64,000 bases of DNA, from the NCBI RefSeq assembly GCF_003634935.1, contig NZ_RBXO01000001.1, forward strand, positions 6,225,501-6,289,500. The letters run 5' to 3'. The notes beneath the pieces are model-generated. The model searched no databases and was not told the DNA's origin. It saw nothing but the letters and a program-made list of their open reading frames with translations. Of the stretch, positions 17,534 through 26,897 are shown in pieces. The first letter of the stretch is position 1, and each line of letters begins with the position of its first letter. This stretch comes from Saccharothrix australiensis (GTDB lineage Bacteria > Actinomycetota > Actinomycetes > Mycobacteriales > Pseudonocardiaceae). The translations under genes were made by a program, and so were the position numbers.

Positions 17534-18160
17534 GTGTCGGAACCCCACCAGGTGCGCATCGGGAACCAGCAGCGCGAGGCCGCCATCAGCGCGCTCAACG
17601 AGCACTTCGCGGCGGGCAGGCTGGAGATCGGCGAGTACGAGCAGCGGGTCGGCTACGCCACGGCGGCCCAGACCGCGGCGGAGCTCGCGGCCCTGTTCCA
17701 GGACATGCCGCCGCCGCACCCGCAGTTCCTGCCGCCGCCGCGGACGCAGTACGGGTCGCCGACCGACTACGCCACCCCGCCGCCGGGCTACCAGCAGGGC
17801 TACGGCGGCCACGCCCCTGGTTACGGGCCCGGTGCCGGCGGCTACCCGCCCAATCACGGCGGCTACCCGCCCGGCTACGGGGGTTACCCGCCCGGCTACG
17901 GGCCCGGCGTCGGCCCGAACGCGCCGTTCGGCGTGGACCCGCTGACCGGGCAGCCGCTGTCCGACAAGTCCCGCGTGGCGGCCGGCGTGCTGCAACTCGT
18001 CCTGCCGTTCGGCATCGGGCGGTTCTACATCGGTGACACGGCGCTCGGCGTCGCGCAGCTGCTGACCTGCGGCGGCTGCGGGTTGTGGTCGCTGATCGAC
18101 GGGATCGTCCTGCTGGTCAACGGCGGCACCGACAGCCACGGCCGCAAGCTGCGCGACTGA
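17534..18160 (+). CDS. DUF1707 and TM2-domain membrane protein
   Basis: A 208-residue protein. Residues ~4-55 (QVRIGNQQREAAISALNEHFAAGRLEIGEYEQRV) are a DUF1707 domain. A Gly/Tyr/Pro-rich linker with repeated GGYPP and GYGP units follows (about 78-135). The C-terminus (SDKSRVAAGVLQLVLPFGIGRFYIGDTALGVAQLL...) is a TM2 domain with two membrane helices joined by the conserved GxGRFYxGD turn. Function is unknown; DUF1707 proteins are frequent in actinobacterial membranes. The start GTG at 17534 is the first codon of the DUF1707 reading frame; it shares a 69-bp divergent promoter region with ald. Confidence 0.85.
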   Translation: MSEPHQVRIGNQQREAAISALNEHFAAGRLEIGEYEQRVGYATAAQTAAELAALFQDMPPPHPQFLPPPRTQYGSPTDYATPPPGYQQGYGGHAPGYGPGAGGYPPNHGGYPPGYGGYPPGYGPGVGPNAPFGVDPLTGQPLSDKSRVAAGVLQLVLPFGIGRFYIGDTALGVAQLLTCGGCGLWSLIDGIVLLVNGGTDSHGRKLRD

Positions 18161-18191
18161 CCCGGCCGGGGCGGCCCTCACCGACCGGGTG

Positions 18192-18584
18192 CTACCCGAC
18201 CAGGTTGCGCACGACCATCCAGGCGACGGCGAGCGCCAACACCGGCGTGCCCACCTTCGGCGACAGCGGGGCGGTGCGCTCGCCCCGGCGCGCCGCGCGG
18301 AACCACCGCGCCCACAGCCACGCCAGCAGCGGCAGCCCGACGACGAGCATCACGGCGTTGAACCGCCACGCGGCGGCGAGGTCGCCGTGCAGCAGCGCGT
18401 GCACCATGCGCGTGGACCCGCAGGCCGGGCACTGGATGCCGGTCAGGGCGAACAGCGGGCAGGGCGGCCACCACGACCGGGGCCCGTTGGGGTCGACCAC
18501 CAACAACCCGGCCGCGGCGACCACCGCGCCGACGGCGACCGCCACCGGTCCACGCACACCCATGACCGCCCCCATGACCGCCAT
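18192..18584 (-). CDS. DUF2752 membrane protein
   Basis: A ~130-residue membrane protein with three hydrophobic segments and the DUF2752 core CPLFALTGIQCPACGSTRM followed by ALLHGDLAAAWRFN. The two Cys-containing motifs are the family hallmark; the function is unknown. Start choice is uncertain among ATGs at 18584, 18575 and 18563; a longer frame to 18710 would translate the 18-bp tandem repeat and is less likely. Convergent with the TM2 gene. Confidence 0.75.
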   Translation of the reverse strand: MAVMGAVMGVRGPVAVAVGAVVAAAGLLVVDPNGPRSWWPPCPLFALTGIQCPACGSTRMVHALLHGDLAAAWRFNAVMLVVGLPLLAWLWARWFRAARRGERTAPLSPKVGTPVLALAVAWMVVRNLVG

Positions 18585-18602
18585 TGTCCCCGCCGCCTGT
18601 CC

Positions 18603-18638
18603 CCACCGCCGACTGTTCGCCCACCGCCGACTGTTCGC
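18603..18638. repeat. 18-bp tandem duplication
   Basis: The 18-bp unit CCACCGCCGACTGTTCGC occurs twice in direct succession (18603-18620, 18621-18638), just upstream of the DUF2752 gene. Confidence 0.9.
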
Positions 18639-18728
18639 CGGCCGTCGTTCGACCGCCGTCAGGTGCGGTCCCCCGGCCGGGTCGTCGGTCCGCCCCCGGC
18701 CGGGGACCACGTGACGACGCGCCGGCGG

Positions 18729-19373
18729 TCAGTCCGCCTGCCGGGCCGCCTGCCGGGCCGCGAACCGCGTCGGCCGATCGGTGAACGGCGCGTCGGCCGG
18801 CCTGGCCTCGGAACGCCCGGCGAGCACCGCTTGGGCCGCGAGCAACCCGGCCACGGCCGCGCCGTTCACGATCTCACCGGCCAGCGCCATGCGCACCGCC
18901 TCGTCCAGCGGGAACCGCCGCGCCTCCAGGTCGGCCTCCTCCTCGCCCAGCTGCTCCCGGTCGACCTCCGACAGGTCACGGGCGAGGAACACGCGCACCA
19001 CCTCGTCGGTGAAGCCCGGCGACGCGGCGACGTCGACCAGCGTCGACCACTCCCGCGCCGCCAGCCCGACCTCCTCCACCAGCTCGCGCCGGGCGGCCTC
19101 CAGCGGCTGCTCGCCCGCCGAGTCCAGCAGGCCGGCGGGCAGCTCCCAGATCCGCTTGCCCAGCGGGTGCCGGTACTGGTGGATCAGCGTCACGGAGCCG
19201 TCGGAGTCCACCGCCGCCACCGCGACCGCGCCCAGGTGCTCGACGATCTCGCGCGACGCCGTGCCACCGCCGGGCATGGCGACCTCGTCCACGCGCAGCG
19301 CGACGACCCGGCCGACGTGGAGGTCCCGCGTGGCGACGGTCTCGAACTCGTGCCTGGCCCCCTCGCGGCTCAC
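18729..19373 (-). CDS. NUDIX hydrolase, ADP-ribose pyrophosphatase type
   Basis: A 214-residue NUDIX protein. The Nudix box lies near 75-100: GLLDSAGE followed by [10 protein letters not shown], with one residue more than the canonical GX5E spacing, as often in actinobacterial ADP-ribose pyrophosphatases. The upstream [19 protein letters not shown] is typical of that subfamily, which hydrolyses ADP-ribose to AMP and ribose 5-phosphate. The C-terminus carries Ala/Arg repeats (ARQAARQAD). The GTG start overlaps the pyrG stop by 4 bp, an arrangement conserved in mycobacteria (pyrG then a NUDIX gene). Confidence 0.9.
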   Translation of the reverse strand: MSREGARHEFETVATRDLHVGRVVALRVDEVAMPGGGTASREIVEHLGAVAVAAVDSDGSVTLIHQYRHPLGKRIWELPAGLLDSAGEQPLEAARRELVEEVGLAAREWSTLVDVAASPGFTDEVVRVFLARDLSEVDREQLGEEEADLEARRFPLDEAVRMALAGEIVNGAAVAGLLAAQAVLAGRSEARPADAPFTDRPTRFAARQAARQAD

Positions 19374-21058
19374 TGGGCGGCCCCGGCGGTCTCGGGCAGG
19401 GGCAGCCGGTCGGCGAGCCGGTAGTCCAGCGCGGCCTTCACGAACGCCGCGAACAGCGGGTGCGGCCGGGTCGGGCGGCTCTTCAGCTCCGGGTGCGCCT
19501 GCGTGGCGACGAAGAACGGGTGCACGTCGGCGGGCAGCTCGACGAACTCGACCAGCCGACCGTCCGGCGACGTCCCGGAGAACACCAGGCCCGCCTTGGC
19601 CAGCACGTCGCGGTAGGCGTTGTTCACCTCGTACCGGTGGCGGTGCCGCTCGGACACCTCCGTCGCGCCGTACGCCGACGCCACCTGCGAGCCGGGCGTG
19701 AGCTTGGCGGGGTACGCGCCGAGCCGCATCGTGCCGCCCATGTCGCGCTGGCCGGACACCACGTCCTCCTGGTCGGCCATCGTGCTGATCACCGGCGAGC
19801 CGGTCTCCTCGAACTCCGCGGAGTTGGCGTCGGCGATCCCGGCGAGGTTCCGCGCGGCCTCGATCACGAGGCACTGAAGGCCCAGGCACAACCCGAGCAG
19901 CGGGATACCCCGCGTGCGGGCGTGCGTGATGGCGCCGATCTTGCCCTCGATGCCGCGCACCCCGAAGCCGCCGGGGATCAGCACGGCGTCCAGGCCCGCC
20001 AGCGCGTGCGCCGCGCCGGACGGCGTCTGGCACTCGTCGGAGGGCACCCACACGACCTCGACCTTGGCGTGGTGGGCGAACCCGCCCGCGCGCAGCGCCT
20101 CCGTGACGGACAGGTACGCGTCGGGCAGGTCGACGTACTTGCCGACCAGCGCGATGCGGACCTTCTCGGACGGGTTGTGCACGCGGTCCAGCAGGTCGCC
20201 CCACACCGTCCAGTCGACGTCGCGGAACGGCAGGCCCAGGCGGCGCACGACGTACGCGTCGAGCCCTTCGCCGTGGAGGACCTTGGGGATGTCGTAGATC
20301 GAGCGGGCGTCGACGGCCGCGACGACCGCCTCGGTGTCGACGTCGCACATCAGGGCGATCTTGCGCTTCAACGAGTCCGGGATCTCCCGGTCCGCGCGGC
20401 ACACGATCGCGTCGGGCTGGATGCCGATGTTGCGCAGCGCGGCGACGGAGTGCTGCGTCGGCTTGGTCTTAAGCTCGCCGGACGGCGCGAGGTACGGGAC
20501 GAGCGAGACGTGCAGGAAGAACACGTTGTCGCGCCCGACGTCGTGCCGGACCTGGCGGCACGCCTCCAGGAAGGGCAGCGACTCGATGTCACCGACCGTG
20601 CCACCCACCTCGGTGATCACGACGTCCGGCACGACACCGTCGGCGTCGGGCTCGGCCATCGCGCGAATCCGCCGCTTGATCTCGTCGGTGATGTGCGGGA
20701 TGACCTGGACGGTGTCGCCGAGGTACTCGCCGCGCCGCTCCTTGGCGATGACCTCCGAGTACACCTGCCCGGTGGTGACGTTGGCGTCCCCCGACAAATC
20801 CCGAGCCAGGAACCGCTCGTAGTGGCCGATGTCGAGGTCGGTCTCCGCGCCGTCGTCGGTGACGAACACCTCGCCGTGCTGGAACGGGTTCATCGTGCCG
20901 GGGTCGACGTTGAGGTACGGGTCGAGCTTCTGCATCGTCACCCGCAGACCACGGGAGGTCAGCAGCTGACCGAGGCTGGAGGCGGTGAGTCCCTTGCCCA
21001 GGGAGGAGGCGACGCCCCCGGTGACGAAAACGTGCTTGGTCGTACGTGCCTGAAGCAC
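19370..21058 (-). CDS. pyrG: CTP synthase
   Basis: A 562-residue CTP synthase (UTP + Gln + ATP to CTP). The N-terminal synthetase domain begins [17 protein letters not shown] and carries the P-loop; the C-terminal class I glutamine amidotransferase domain has its nucleophile Cys in GLCLGLQ (near 392) and the His-Glu pair in AHPEL (near 521). GTG at 21056-21058 is chosen, with GGGAG 8 nt upstream; TTG at 21061 is adjacent and equally in frame. The final residues (PETAGAAQ) are variable. Confidence 0.96.
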   Translation of the reverse strand: MLQARTTKHVFVTGGVASSLGKGLTASSLGQLLTSRGLRVTMQKLDPYLNVDPGTMNPFQHGEVFVTDDGAETDLDIGHYERFLARDLSGDANVTTGQVYSEVIAKERRGEYLGDTVQVIPHITDEIKRRIRAMAEPDADGVVPDVVITEVGGTVGDIESLPFLEACRQVRHDVGRDNVFFLHVSLVPYLAPSGELKTKPTQHSVAALRNIGIQPDAIVCRADREIPDSLKRKIALMCDVDTEAVVAAVDARSIYDIPKVLHGEGLDAYVVRRLGLPFRDVDWTVWGDLLDRVHNPSEKVRIALVGKYVDLPDAYLSVTEALRAGGFAHHAKVEVVWVPSDECQTPSGAAHALAGLDAVLIPGGFGVRGIEGKIGAITHARTRGIPLLGLCLGLQCLVIEAARNLAGIADANSAEFEETGSPVISTMADQEDVVSGQRDMGGTMRLGAYPAKLTPGSQVASAYGATEVSERHRHRYEVNNAYRDVLAKAGLVFSGTSPDGRLVEFVELPADVHPFFVATQAHPELKSRPTRPHPLFAAFVKAALDYRLADRLPLPETAGAAQ

Positions 21059-22096
21059 CAAGGAGGCTCCCCGTGGTCTGAAGTTCCGCAGGGCAACCGG
21101 CCCTGTCCACGGGCCCTAACGCTAACACGCCACCGGTGACCGAGCGCGCTGGTGGTCCGATGTCGCATCACTCGGATGGCCTAACCTCTCACACTCCTTC
21201 TCCCACGACCTCCCACGACCCGCCAACAGGACACCCTCCCAGACCGGATCGCCAGGTCTCCGACTCAACACCTCGACCTTGCCCCGCACCTCGACCGTGG
21301 CCCGGCCCCGACGCCCGACGCTCGCCCTCGGTTGTCCCGCCGCGCTTCGATCGCCTCGCCGCACTCCGATCGCCTCGCCGCACTCGACTTCGATCGCCTC
21401 ACCGCGCTCGATCACCCGCCGGCCGCGCCCGCCGGCCACCACCTCCGCAGTCACCGGCCGCCACCTCGCCGGCCACCCTGTGCCGAACGCCGTGCGCCGG
21501 AATCCACCCAGCAATCGGGTCGCGGCGCATTCGATGGCAGCTCTTCCCAGTCAGGGGCAGCTTCTGCCTTGCGTCAGGGGCAGCTTCTGCCTTGCCTCCC
21601 AGGCCGTATCATCCGTGCCTCCCAGGCGCGTCGTCCGGCGTTCCCAGGCGGGCCGTCCGGCCGTCCTCGGCGCATCGTCCGGCCCTCCTCGATGAGGCGC
21701 TCCCTCGGCGCGTCGTCCGGCCTCATAGGTGCGGTGTTCGGGCGGGATAGATGGGTGTGCGGGCGGGGCAGCGGGGGGCTGAGGGGAATGGTTGTGGTTG
21801 GAGTGGGTTGTGTTGTGCCTTCGAGGGTGGCAAGGCGTGGAACGGCCTCCGGGTTGGCCGAGGCGTGGGGCGCCGTAGTCGTGTCCGTTTATTTACGGCA
21901 ACGAACAGCGGGCTCGGGAAGTGCCGAATCTGAGGGCGATTAGCGATATCGGGTGACTCGGAACAGCGCAGAACGCCATTCACTACGCGCTGCCGAAAAC
22001 GAAAAATGCCATTCGTCACTCGATCGCGCCGATTGCCCGCACCGATCACGCCGGCCCAGCCCCCGCGGACCACGCCGACCGCGAGACCACCGCCCA
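21059..22096. other. 1-kb region without a supported gene between pyrG and steB
   Basis: Open frames exist on both strands but none has a recognisable domain, good start context or coding-like codon use. The left part (21120-21340) should contain the pyrG promoter. The middle (21348-21722) is built of short direct repeats, listed separately. The right part (about 21750-22040) is richer in A/T and strongly G-biased on the + strand near 21750-21830, with a loose direct repeat around GCCATTC (about 21973 and 22009). It could be decayed coding DNA or a long untranslated region. Confidence 0.5.
21348..21722. repeat. Cluster of short direct repeats
   Basis: Unit CGATCGCCTCGCCGCACTC (19 bp) occurs at 21348-21366 and 21367-21385, with a diverged third copy at 21391-21409. 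A different 23-bp unit beginning GTCAGGGGCAGC is duplicated at 21550-21572 and 21573-21595. Then several CGTCCGGC-containing units follow irregularly to 21722. The mixture of unrelated units suggests repeated slippage in non-coding DNA. Confidence 0.75.
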
Positions 22097-23035
22097 TCAC
22101 CCGACCACCCCCGGAGCGGCGGACTCCGCGTTGCCGCCCACCCCGTACCGCCCCGACTTCCCCTCCAACTGCTCCCGCAAAGCCAGCACCACGACCACCC
22201 GCCCCGCCGCGGTCCCCGCGTTGTCCACCGTCGACAGGACCGACGTCGCCGCCGTGTCCGCCCGCACCACCCCGACCGCCCCGCTCCCCTCGGCCGACCC
22301 GTCACCACCCGCCAGCACCACCCCCGCCCCCGACCGGTCCAGTTGGGTCGCGAAGCGCCCCACCACCGCCGCCCGGTCCCCCGCCGAGTCACCCTCCACC
22401 GCGCCCCCGGTCAGCACGACCGCCAGCTGAGCCGCCCGCAACCCCGGCGACACCGTCACGAACCCCGCCGACGCCAGCCCCGTCAGCGCCGCCGCCGCCT
22501 CGTCCGGCCCGGACTGCGGCTGACCGGTGTCCTTGTTCACCAGCAGCACCGCGCCCAGCAACCCGCCGGCCCGCGTCCCCGGATCGGCACCCGTCGGCAA
22601 CTGCGTACCCGCCGGCTGCAAGCGGGCCACCAGGTCCCGCAACTGGTCGGCCTTGCGCGGATCGGTGAAGGAATCCGTCAGCTGCACCTCACCGGTCACC
22701 GTCGCGCCCGACGCGCGCAAGAGTTCGGCCAACGCGTCGCGCTCGCCCGGTTCCGCGTCGGCGGTGGTCACCAGCACCACCGTCCGCTCGGCCAACGTCC
22801 CCTTCACCGCCAACGGCCCGATCGACTTCGCGAACCGGTCCGCCTCGGCGAGTTTCGCGGTCAACCCGGTCCGCTCCGCCCGCAGATCCGCGACTTCCTC
22901 GCCCAACGCCGAATTGTCGTCGGTCAGCCCGGACAACAACCGGCCGCTGATCGCCGTCGAACCGAGCACCACGCCCACGGCCAACGCCAGGAAAACCGCG
23001 GTGAGCGAAACGATGTGGTAGCGCATGGAAATCAT
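22097..23035 (-). CDS. steB: SteB / MctB-like envelope protein
   Basis: A 312-residue protein homologous to mycobacterial Rv1698 (MctB, linked to copper) and corynebacterial SteB. It has a short N-terminal signal/anchor (YHIVSLTAVFLALAVGVVLGS), then a coiled-coil-prone segment (DDNSALGEEVADLRAERTGLTAKLAEADRF, about 40-70) and an alpha/beta extracytoplasmic domain. The ATG start overlaps the steA stop (ATGA at 23032-23035), so the two are produced together, consistent with the SteA-SteB complex reported for septal wall remodelling in corynebacteria. The host probably lacks mycolic acids, so an outer-membrane channel role is doubtful here. Confidence 0.85.
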   Translation of the reverse strand: MISMRYHIVSLTAVFLALAVGVVLGSTAISGRLLSGLTDDNSALGEEVADLRAERTGLTAKLAEADRFAKSIGPLAVKGTLAERTVVLVTTADAEPGERDALAELLRASGATVTGEVQLTDSFTDPRKADQLRDLVARLQPAGTQLPTGADPGTRAGGLLGAVLLVNKDTGQPQSGPDEAAAALTGLASAGFVTVSPGLRAAQLAVVLTGGAVEGDSAGDRAAVVGRFATQLDRSGAGVVLAGGDGSAEGSGAVGVVRADTAATSVLSTVDNAGTAAGRVVVVLALREQLEGKSGRYGVGGNAESAAPGVVG

Positions 23036-24219
23036 GAGAAGAACCCCTTGAGCCAGTCGAAGCCGGACCGGAAAACGTCCACCGCCATGTCGACGTACAC
23101 CTGCCCCACCCCGGACACCGCCAGCGCCGCGCCCATCGCCACCACGGCCGACAGCACCAGCAGGGACACCGCCCCGAACGACACCCGGCTGCGGTGCAGG
23201 GCGGCGACCGCCTCGCCGTCGACCAGCTTGCCGCCCAGCTTGAGCCTGGTCAGGAACGTCGACGGGGTGGAGCCCGAGTTGCCCCGGTCGAGGAACTCGC
23301 GCAGCCCGGCCCGCAGGCCGACCGTCACGACCAGCGCCGCGCCGTGCGCGTCGAGCAGGAGCAGCGCCAGGTCCTCCGCGTTGCCCGACGCCGGGAACGT
23401 CACCGCGCCGATGCCCAGGTCCTGGATGCGCTCCAGGCCGGGCGCGTGGCCGTCGGTCTGCGCGGGCACCACGACCTCCGACGCGGCCCTCAGTGCCTCC
23501 GTGCCGATGCCGTCCGGGTCGCCGACGATGATGTCGGGCCGGTACCCGGCGGCGTGCAGGGTGTCCGCGCCCGCCTCGACGCCGACCAGCACCGGCCGGT
23601 GCTCGCGGACGTACTTGCGCAGCCCGCGCAGCTCGTCGGCGGCGTGCCGGGGGCCGCCCGCGACGACCAGCACCTGCCGGCCGCGGAGCGGCACGTACAC
23701 CTCGGGGACGCCGATGCCGTCGAGGAGCAGCGCGCGTTCCCGCCGCAGGAACTCGATGGTGTTCGCGGAGAACGCCTCCAGCTGCGCCGCCATGCCCGCC
23801 TTGGCCTCGATCATCGCGTCGGCGACCGACTCGGCGGTCTGCTCGACGCCCCGCGCGACCTCCCGGTCGCCGACGTACACCGCCCCCGCGTGCAGGCGGA
23901 CCTTCTCGCCGTCCTTCAGCTCGCGCAGGACGCCCGTGCCGACGCCGTCGACCAGCGGGACGCCCGCCGCGACGAGCAGCTCGGGGCCGAGGTTGGGGAA
24001 CCGCCCGGAGATGGACGGCGACGCGTTGACCACGCCCACCACCTCGGCGCCGACCAGAGCCTCGGCGGTGCGGCGGTCGAGGTCGACGTGGTCGAGCACG
24101 GCGACGTCGCCGGGGCCGAGCCGGCGCAGCAGGTCGCCCGTGCGGCGATCGACCCGCGCGACGCCGGTGACGCCCGGCGGTTCGTGGTTCGTGCGGCTGA
24201 GCAACCCGGAGAACTTCAT
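23032..24219 (-). CDS. steA: SteA-like cytokinetic ring protein
   Basis: A 395-residue protein of the Rv1697/SteA family. The N-terminal half has a thiamin-pyrophosphokinase-like alpha/beta fold (ISGRFPNLGPELL, IIVGDPDGIGTEALRAA), and the C-terminus has one membrane segment (VSLLVLSAVVAMGAALAVSG near 355-375) followed by a short tail. It is expected at the membrane with SteB. ATG at 24217-24219 is preferred; a GTG six codons upstream is possible. It sits between recN plus a small membrane protein gene and steB, the order known from mycobacteria. Confidence 0.85.
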   Translation of the reverse strand: MKFSGLLSRTNHEPPGVTGVARVDRRTGDLLRRLGPGDVAVLDHVDLDRRTAEALVGAEVVGVVNASPSISGRFPNLGPELLVAAGVPLVDGVGTGVLRELKDGEKVRLHAGAVYVGDREVARGVEQTAESVADAMIEAKAGMAAQLEAFSANTIEFLRRERALLLDGIGVPEVYVPLRGRQVLVVAGGPRHAADELRGLRKYVREHRPVLVGVEAGADTLHAAGYRPDIIVGDPDGIGTEALRAASEVVVPAQTDGHAPGLERIQDLGIGAVTFPASGNAEDLALLLLDAHGAALVVTVGLRAGLREFLDRGNSGSTPSTFLTRLKLGGKLVDGEAVAALHRSRVSFGAVSLLVLSAVVAMGAALAVSGVGQVYVDMAVDVFRSGFDWLKGFFS

Positions 24220-24380
24220 GGCCCGATGGTGACCCACCCCGCCGTCGGCGCCGGGCTAACACGCCGTGCGGTCGGGGCAGGTCAGCCGGGGTGCTGATCC
24301 ACAGTGGACGCACTACACCCGGACGGGGGACGTCGGTCGCCCAGGTGGTCGACCACCGCACACCGGCGGCGGTCGGGCCG
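24220..24380. other. Short gap upstream of steA
   Basis: No gene is seen. It presumably contains the steA promoter and runs into the tandem repeat at 24381. Confidence 0.4.
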
Positions 24381-24450
24381 GGCCGAGTGGTCCGGCCGAG
24401 CAGTCAGAGCCGAGCAGCCGGGCCGAGCAGCCAGGGCCGAGCAGCCGGGG
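24381..24450. repeat. Tandem repeat of a GGCCGAGCAGCC unit abutting a stop codon
   Basis: Five imperfect copies of a 12-16 bp unit based on GGCCGAGCAGCC, at 24381, 24394, 24409, 24421 and 24435. The array ends exactly at the stop codon (24451-24453) of the leftward membrane-protein gene. Confidence 0.85.
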
Positions 24451-25053
24451 TCACCGAGCCCGGTCGTCGCCCGTCGGCGGCTCGGTCTCCTCCGGCAGCA
24501 CGGCCACCGCGATGCCGAACGGCGGCGTGTCGTCGTCGCCCTCGCCGACCCGGTGCACCACCGCCCCGGCGGTCCGGGGCGCGGACCGCCGGGAGTGCAT
24601 GAGCACCGTCGCCACGACCGCCGCCACCACGGACACCACCAGCAGCCACAGTCCCTCGCCGTACCGGTAGTCGATGAAGGACCGCGCCTCGCCGACCGGT
24701 CGAGCCGACGCCCAGATCACCATGAACGTCGTCCACACCGCACCGGCCAGCAGACCGGTCGCGCCGACCGCCGTGTACCGGGCCGCCGACCGCTGGTGCT
24801 CGGGCAGCACGACCAGCGCCGCCGCGATCACCAGCAGCAGGGCCGCGATCACGATCGGCACGCCGAGCTGCGCGGGCCGGACGGCGGCGGCCACCTCCGC
24901 GGGCTCGGCGACGATGGTCCACCCGGTCGTGGTCAGGCCGAACCGGGCGGGCTCGGCCGACGCGCCGATCCAGCTCAGCGGCAGGAACGTCCCGACGACC
25001 GCCAGCGCCGCCGCGACCACGGCCAGCAGGACGCCCGCCGTCCGCCTGCTCAC
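24451..25053 (-). CDS. Hypothetical four-helix membrane protein
   Basis: A 200-residue protein with four hydrophobic segments (about 7-24, 62-84, 94-114, 134-152) and a charged cytoplasmic C-terminus of ~45 residues. No domain was recognised. The GTG start overlaps the recN stop by 4 bp, so it is co-expressed with recN. A membrane protein of unknown function at this place is not part of the mycobacterial gene order. Confidence 0.75.
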   Translation of the reverse strand: MSRRTAGVLLAVVAAALAVVGTFLPLSWIGASAEPARFGLTTTGWTIVAEPAEVAAAVRPAQLGVPIVIAALLLVIAAALVVLPEHQRSAARYTAVGATGLLAGAVWTTFMVIWASARPVGEARSFIDYRYGEGLWLLVVSVVAAVVATVLMHSRRSAPRTAGAVVHRVGEGDDDTPPFGIAVAVLPEETEPPTGDDRAR

Positions 25054-26828
25054 CTCTTCTTCTTCCGCCGCACCACCGGGGCGCTCGCCTTGTCCGCCTT
25101 GGCCGCCGCCAGCAGCTCCTCGGCGTGCGCGCGGCCGGTGTCCGTGGAGTCCATGCCCGCCAGCATGCGCGCCAGCTCGACGACCCGCTGCGCCTCGTCC
25201 AGCACCCGGACGCCGCTGCGGGTCAGCACGCCGTCGGCGGTCTTGTCCACCACCAGGTGCCGGTCGGCGAACGCGGCGACCTGCGGCAGGTGCGTGACCA
25301 CGATGACCTGGTGGCTGCGCGCGAGCCGGGCCAGCCGCCTGCCGACCTCCACCGCCGCGCGCCCGCCGACACCCGCGTCGACCTCGTCGAACACCAGCGT
25401 GGGCACCGGGTCGGAGTGCGACAGCACGACTTCGAGCGCCAGCATCACGCGGGACAGCTCGCCGCCGGACGCGCCCTTGTGCACGGGCAGCGCGGGCGCG
25501 CCGGGGTGCGCGATCAGCCGCAGCTCCACGTCGTCGACGCCGGACTCGCCCGCGTGCAGCAGCCGCCCGCCCACCGACAGCGCCTGCGGGTCGCTCGCGT
25601 CGGCGGTCCGCGGCCGCACCGCGACCTCCACGGTGGCGTGCGGCATGGCGAGCCCGGTCAGCTCCTCGGACACCGCCCTGCCCAGCTCCTCGGCCGCGGC
25701 GACGCGCTCGGCGGTGACCTGCTCGGCGTACCCGGCCAGCTCGACGGCCAGCGCGTCGCGGCGGGCGGCCAGCGCGGCCAGCGCCTCGTCCGACGTGTCC
25801 AGCCCGGCCAGCCGGGCCGCCGCGTCGGTCGCCCAGGCGATCACGCCGTCCACGTCGGCGGCGTACTTGCGGGTCAGCGACTTCAGCTCGGCCTGGCGGG
25901 CGAGCACCTGCTCCAGCCGCGCCGGGTCCGCGTCCAGGTGCTCCAGGTAGGACGCGATCTCCGCGCCCACGTCGGCCAGCAGCGTCTCCGCCTCGACCAG
26001 CCGGGGCTCCAGGTCGCGCAGCTTCGGGTCCTCGGAGCCGCCCAGCCGGCGGCGGGCCTCGCCGATCAGCCCCAGCGCGCCGGGGCTGTCCGGGTCGCCG
26101 TCGGGCGAGCCGCTGACCGCGTACTGCGCGCCGGTCGCCGTCTCCCGCAACTGGTCGGCGTCGGCCAGCCGGCGGGCCTCGTCGTGCAGCTCGACGTCCT
26201 CGCCGGACCTGGGCTCGACGGCGTTGATCTCGGCCAGGCCGTGCCGCAGCAGGTCCGCCTCGCGCGCCAGCTCACGGGCGCGCTCGGTGCGCTCGGTCAG
26301 CTCGTTCGCGACGCGCAGCCACTCGTCGCGGATCTTCCGGTACTTGCGCAGCGGCGCGGCCACGTCGTCGCCCGCGAACCGGTCCAGCACCGCGCGCTGC
26401 TCGGTCGGCCGCAGCAGCCGGAGCTGGTCGTTCTGCCCGTGCACGGCCAGCAGCTGCTCGGCCAGCTCGGACAGCACGCCCACCGGCACCGACCGGCCGC
26501 CCAGGTGGGCGCGGGACCGGCCGTCGGAGCCGACGGTGCGGATCGCGATGACGCTGCCGTCCTCGTCGGCCTCGCCGCCGACCTCCTCGGCGACCTTCGC
26601 GGCGGGACTGCCCGCCGGCGCCTGGAACCGCCCTTCGACCACGGCCCGGTCCGCGCCGTTGCGCACGCGGGACGCCTCGGCCCGACCCCCACCGAGCAGG
26701 TGGAGGCCCGTGACGACCATCGTCTTGCCGGCGCCGGTCTCCCCCGTCACGACGGTGAAGCCCTCGGCGAGTTCAAGGGTGGCCTCGTCGATCACACCGA
26801 GGCCCTGGATGCGCATCTCGGCCAGCAC
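25050..26828 (-). CDS. recN: DNA repair ATPase RecN
   Basis: A 592-residue SMC-like ATPase acting early at double-strand breaks. Walker A GETGAGKT is at 29-36, long coiled-coil arms occupy the middle (about 150-380), the ABC signature GGELSRVMLALE is near 452 and Walker B LVFDEVDAGVGG near 480. The C-terminus is Lys/Arg-rich (VVRRKKKR). The start GTG at 26826-26828 gives VLAEMRIQGLGVID; the ATG four codons later is an alternative. Confidence 0.95.
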   Translation of the reverse strand: MLAEMRIQGLGVIDEATLELAEGFTVVTGETGAGKTMVVTGLHLLGGGRAEASRVRNGADRAVVEGRFQAPAGSPAAKVAEEVGGEADEDGSVIAIRTVGSDGRSRAHLGGRSVPVGVLSELAEQLLAVHGQNDQLRLLRPTEQRAVLDRFAGDDVAAPLRKYRKIRDEWLRVANELTERTERARELAREADLLRHGLAEINAVEPRSGEDVELHDEARRLADADQLRETATGAQYAVSGSPDGDPDSPGALGLIGEARRRLGGSEDPKLRDLEPRLVEAETLLADVGAEIASYLEHLDADPARLEQVLARQAELKSLTRKYAADVDGVIAWATDAAARLAGLDTSDEALAALAARRDALAVELAGYAEQVTAERVAAAEELGRAVSEELTGLAMPHATVEVAVRPRTADASDPQALSVGGRLLHAGESGVDDVELRLIAHPGAPALPVHKGASGGELSRVMLALEVVLSHSDPVPTLVFDEVDAGVGGRAAVEVGRRLARLARSHQVIVVTHLPQVAAFADRHLVVDKTADGVLTRSGVRVLDEAQRVVELARMLAGMDSTDTGRAHAEELLAAAKADKASAPVVRRKKKR

Positions 26829-26897
26829 AGCGGGAACACTACTGGGCGATGGCGGCGACGGGTGTGCTCGGGGGCGGGTGTCGGGCGAACAGGTGTT

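Noticed and set aside
21723..22100. Leftward 125-codon frame between pyrG and steB
   Set aside because: Arg/Pro-rich composition, no domain, poor codon bias and overlap with the 3' end of steB.
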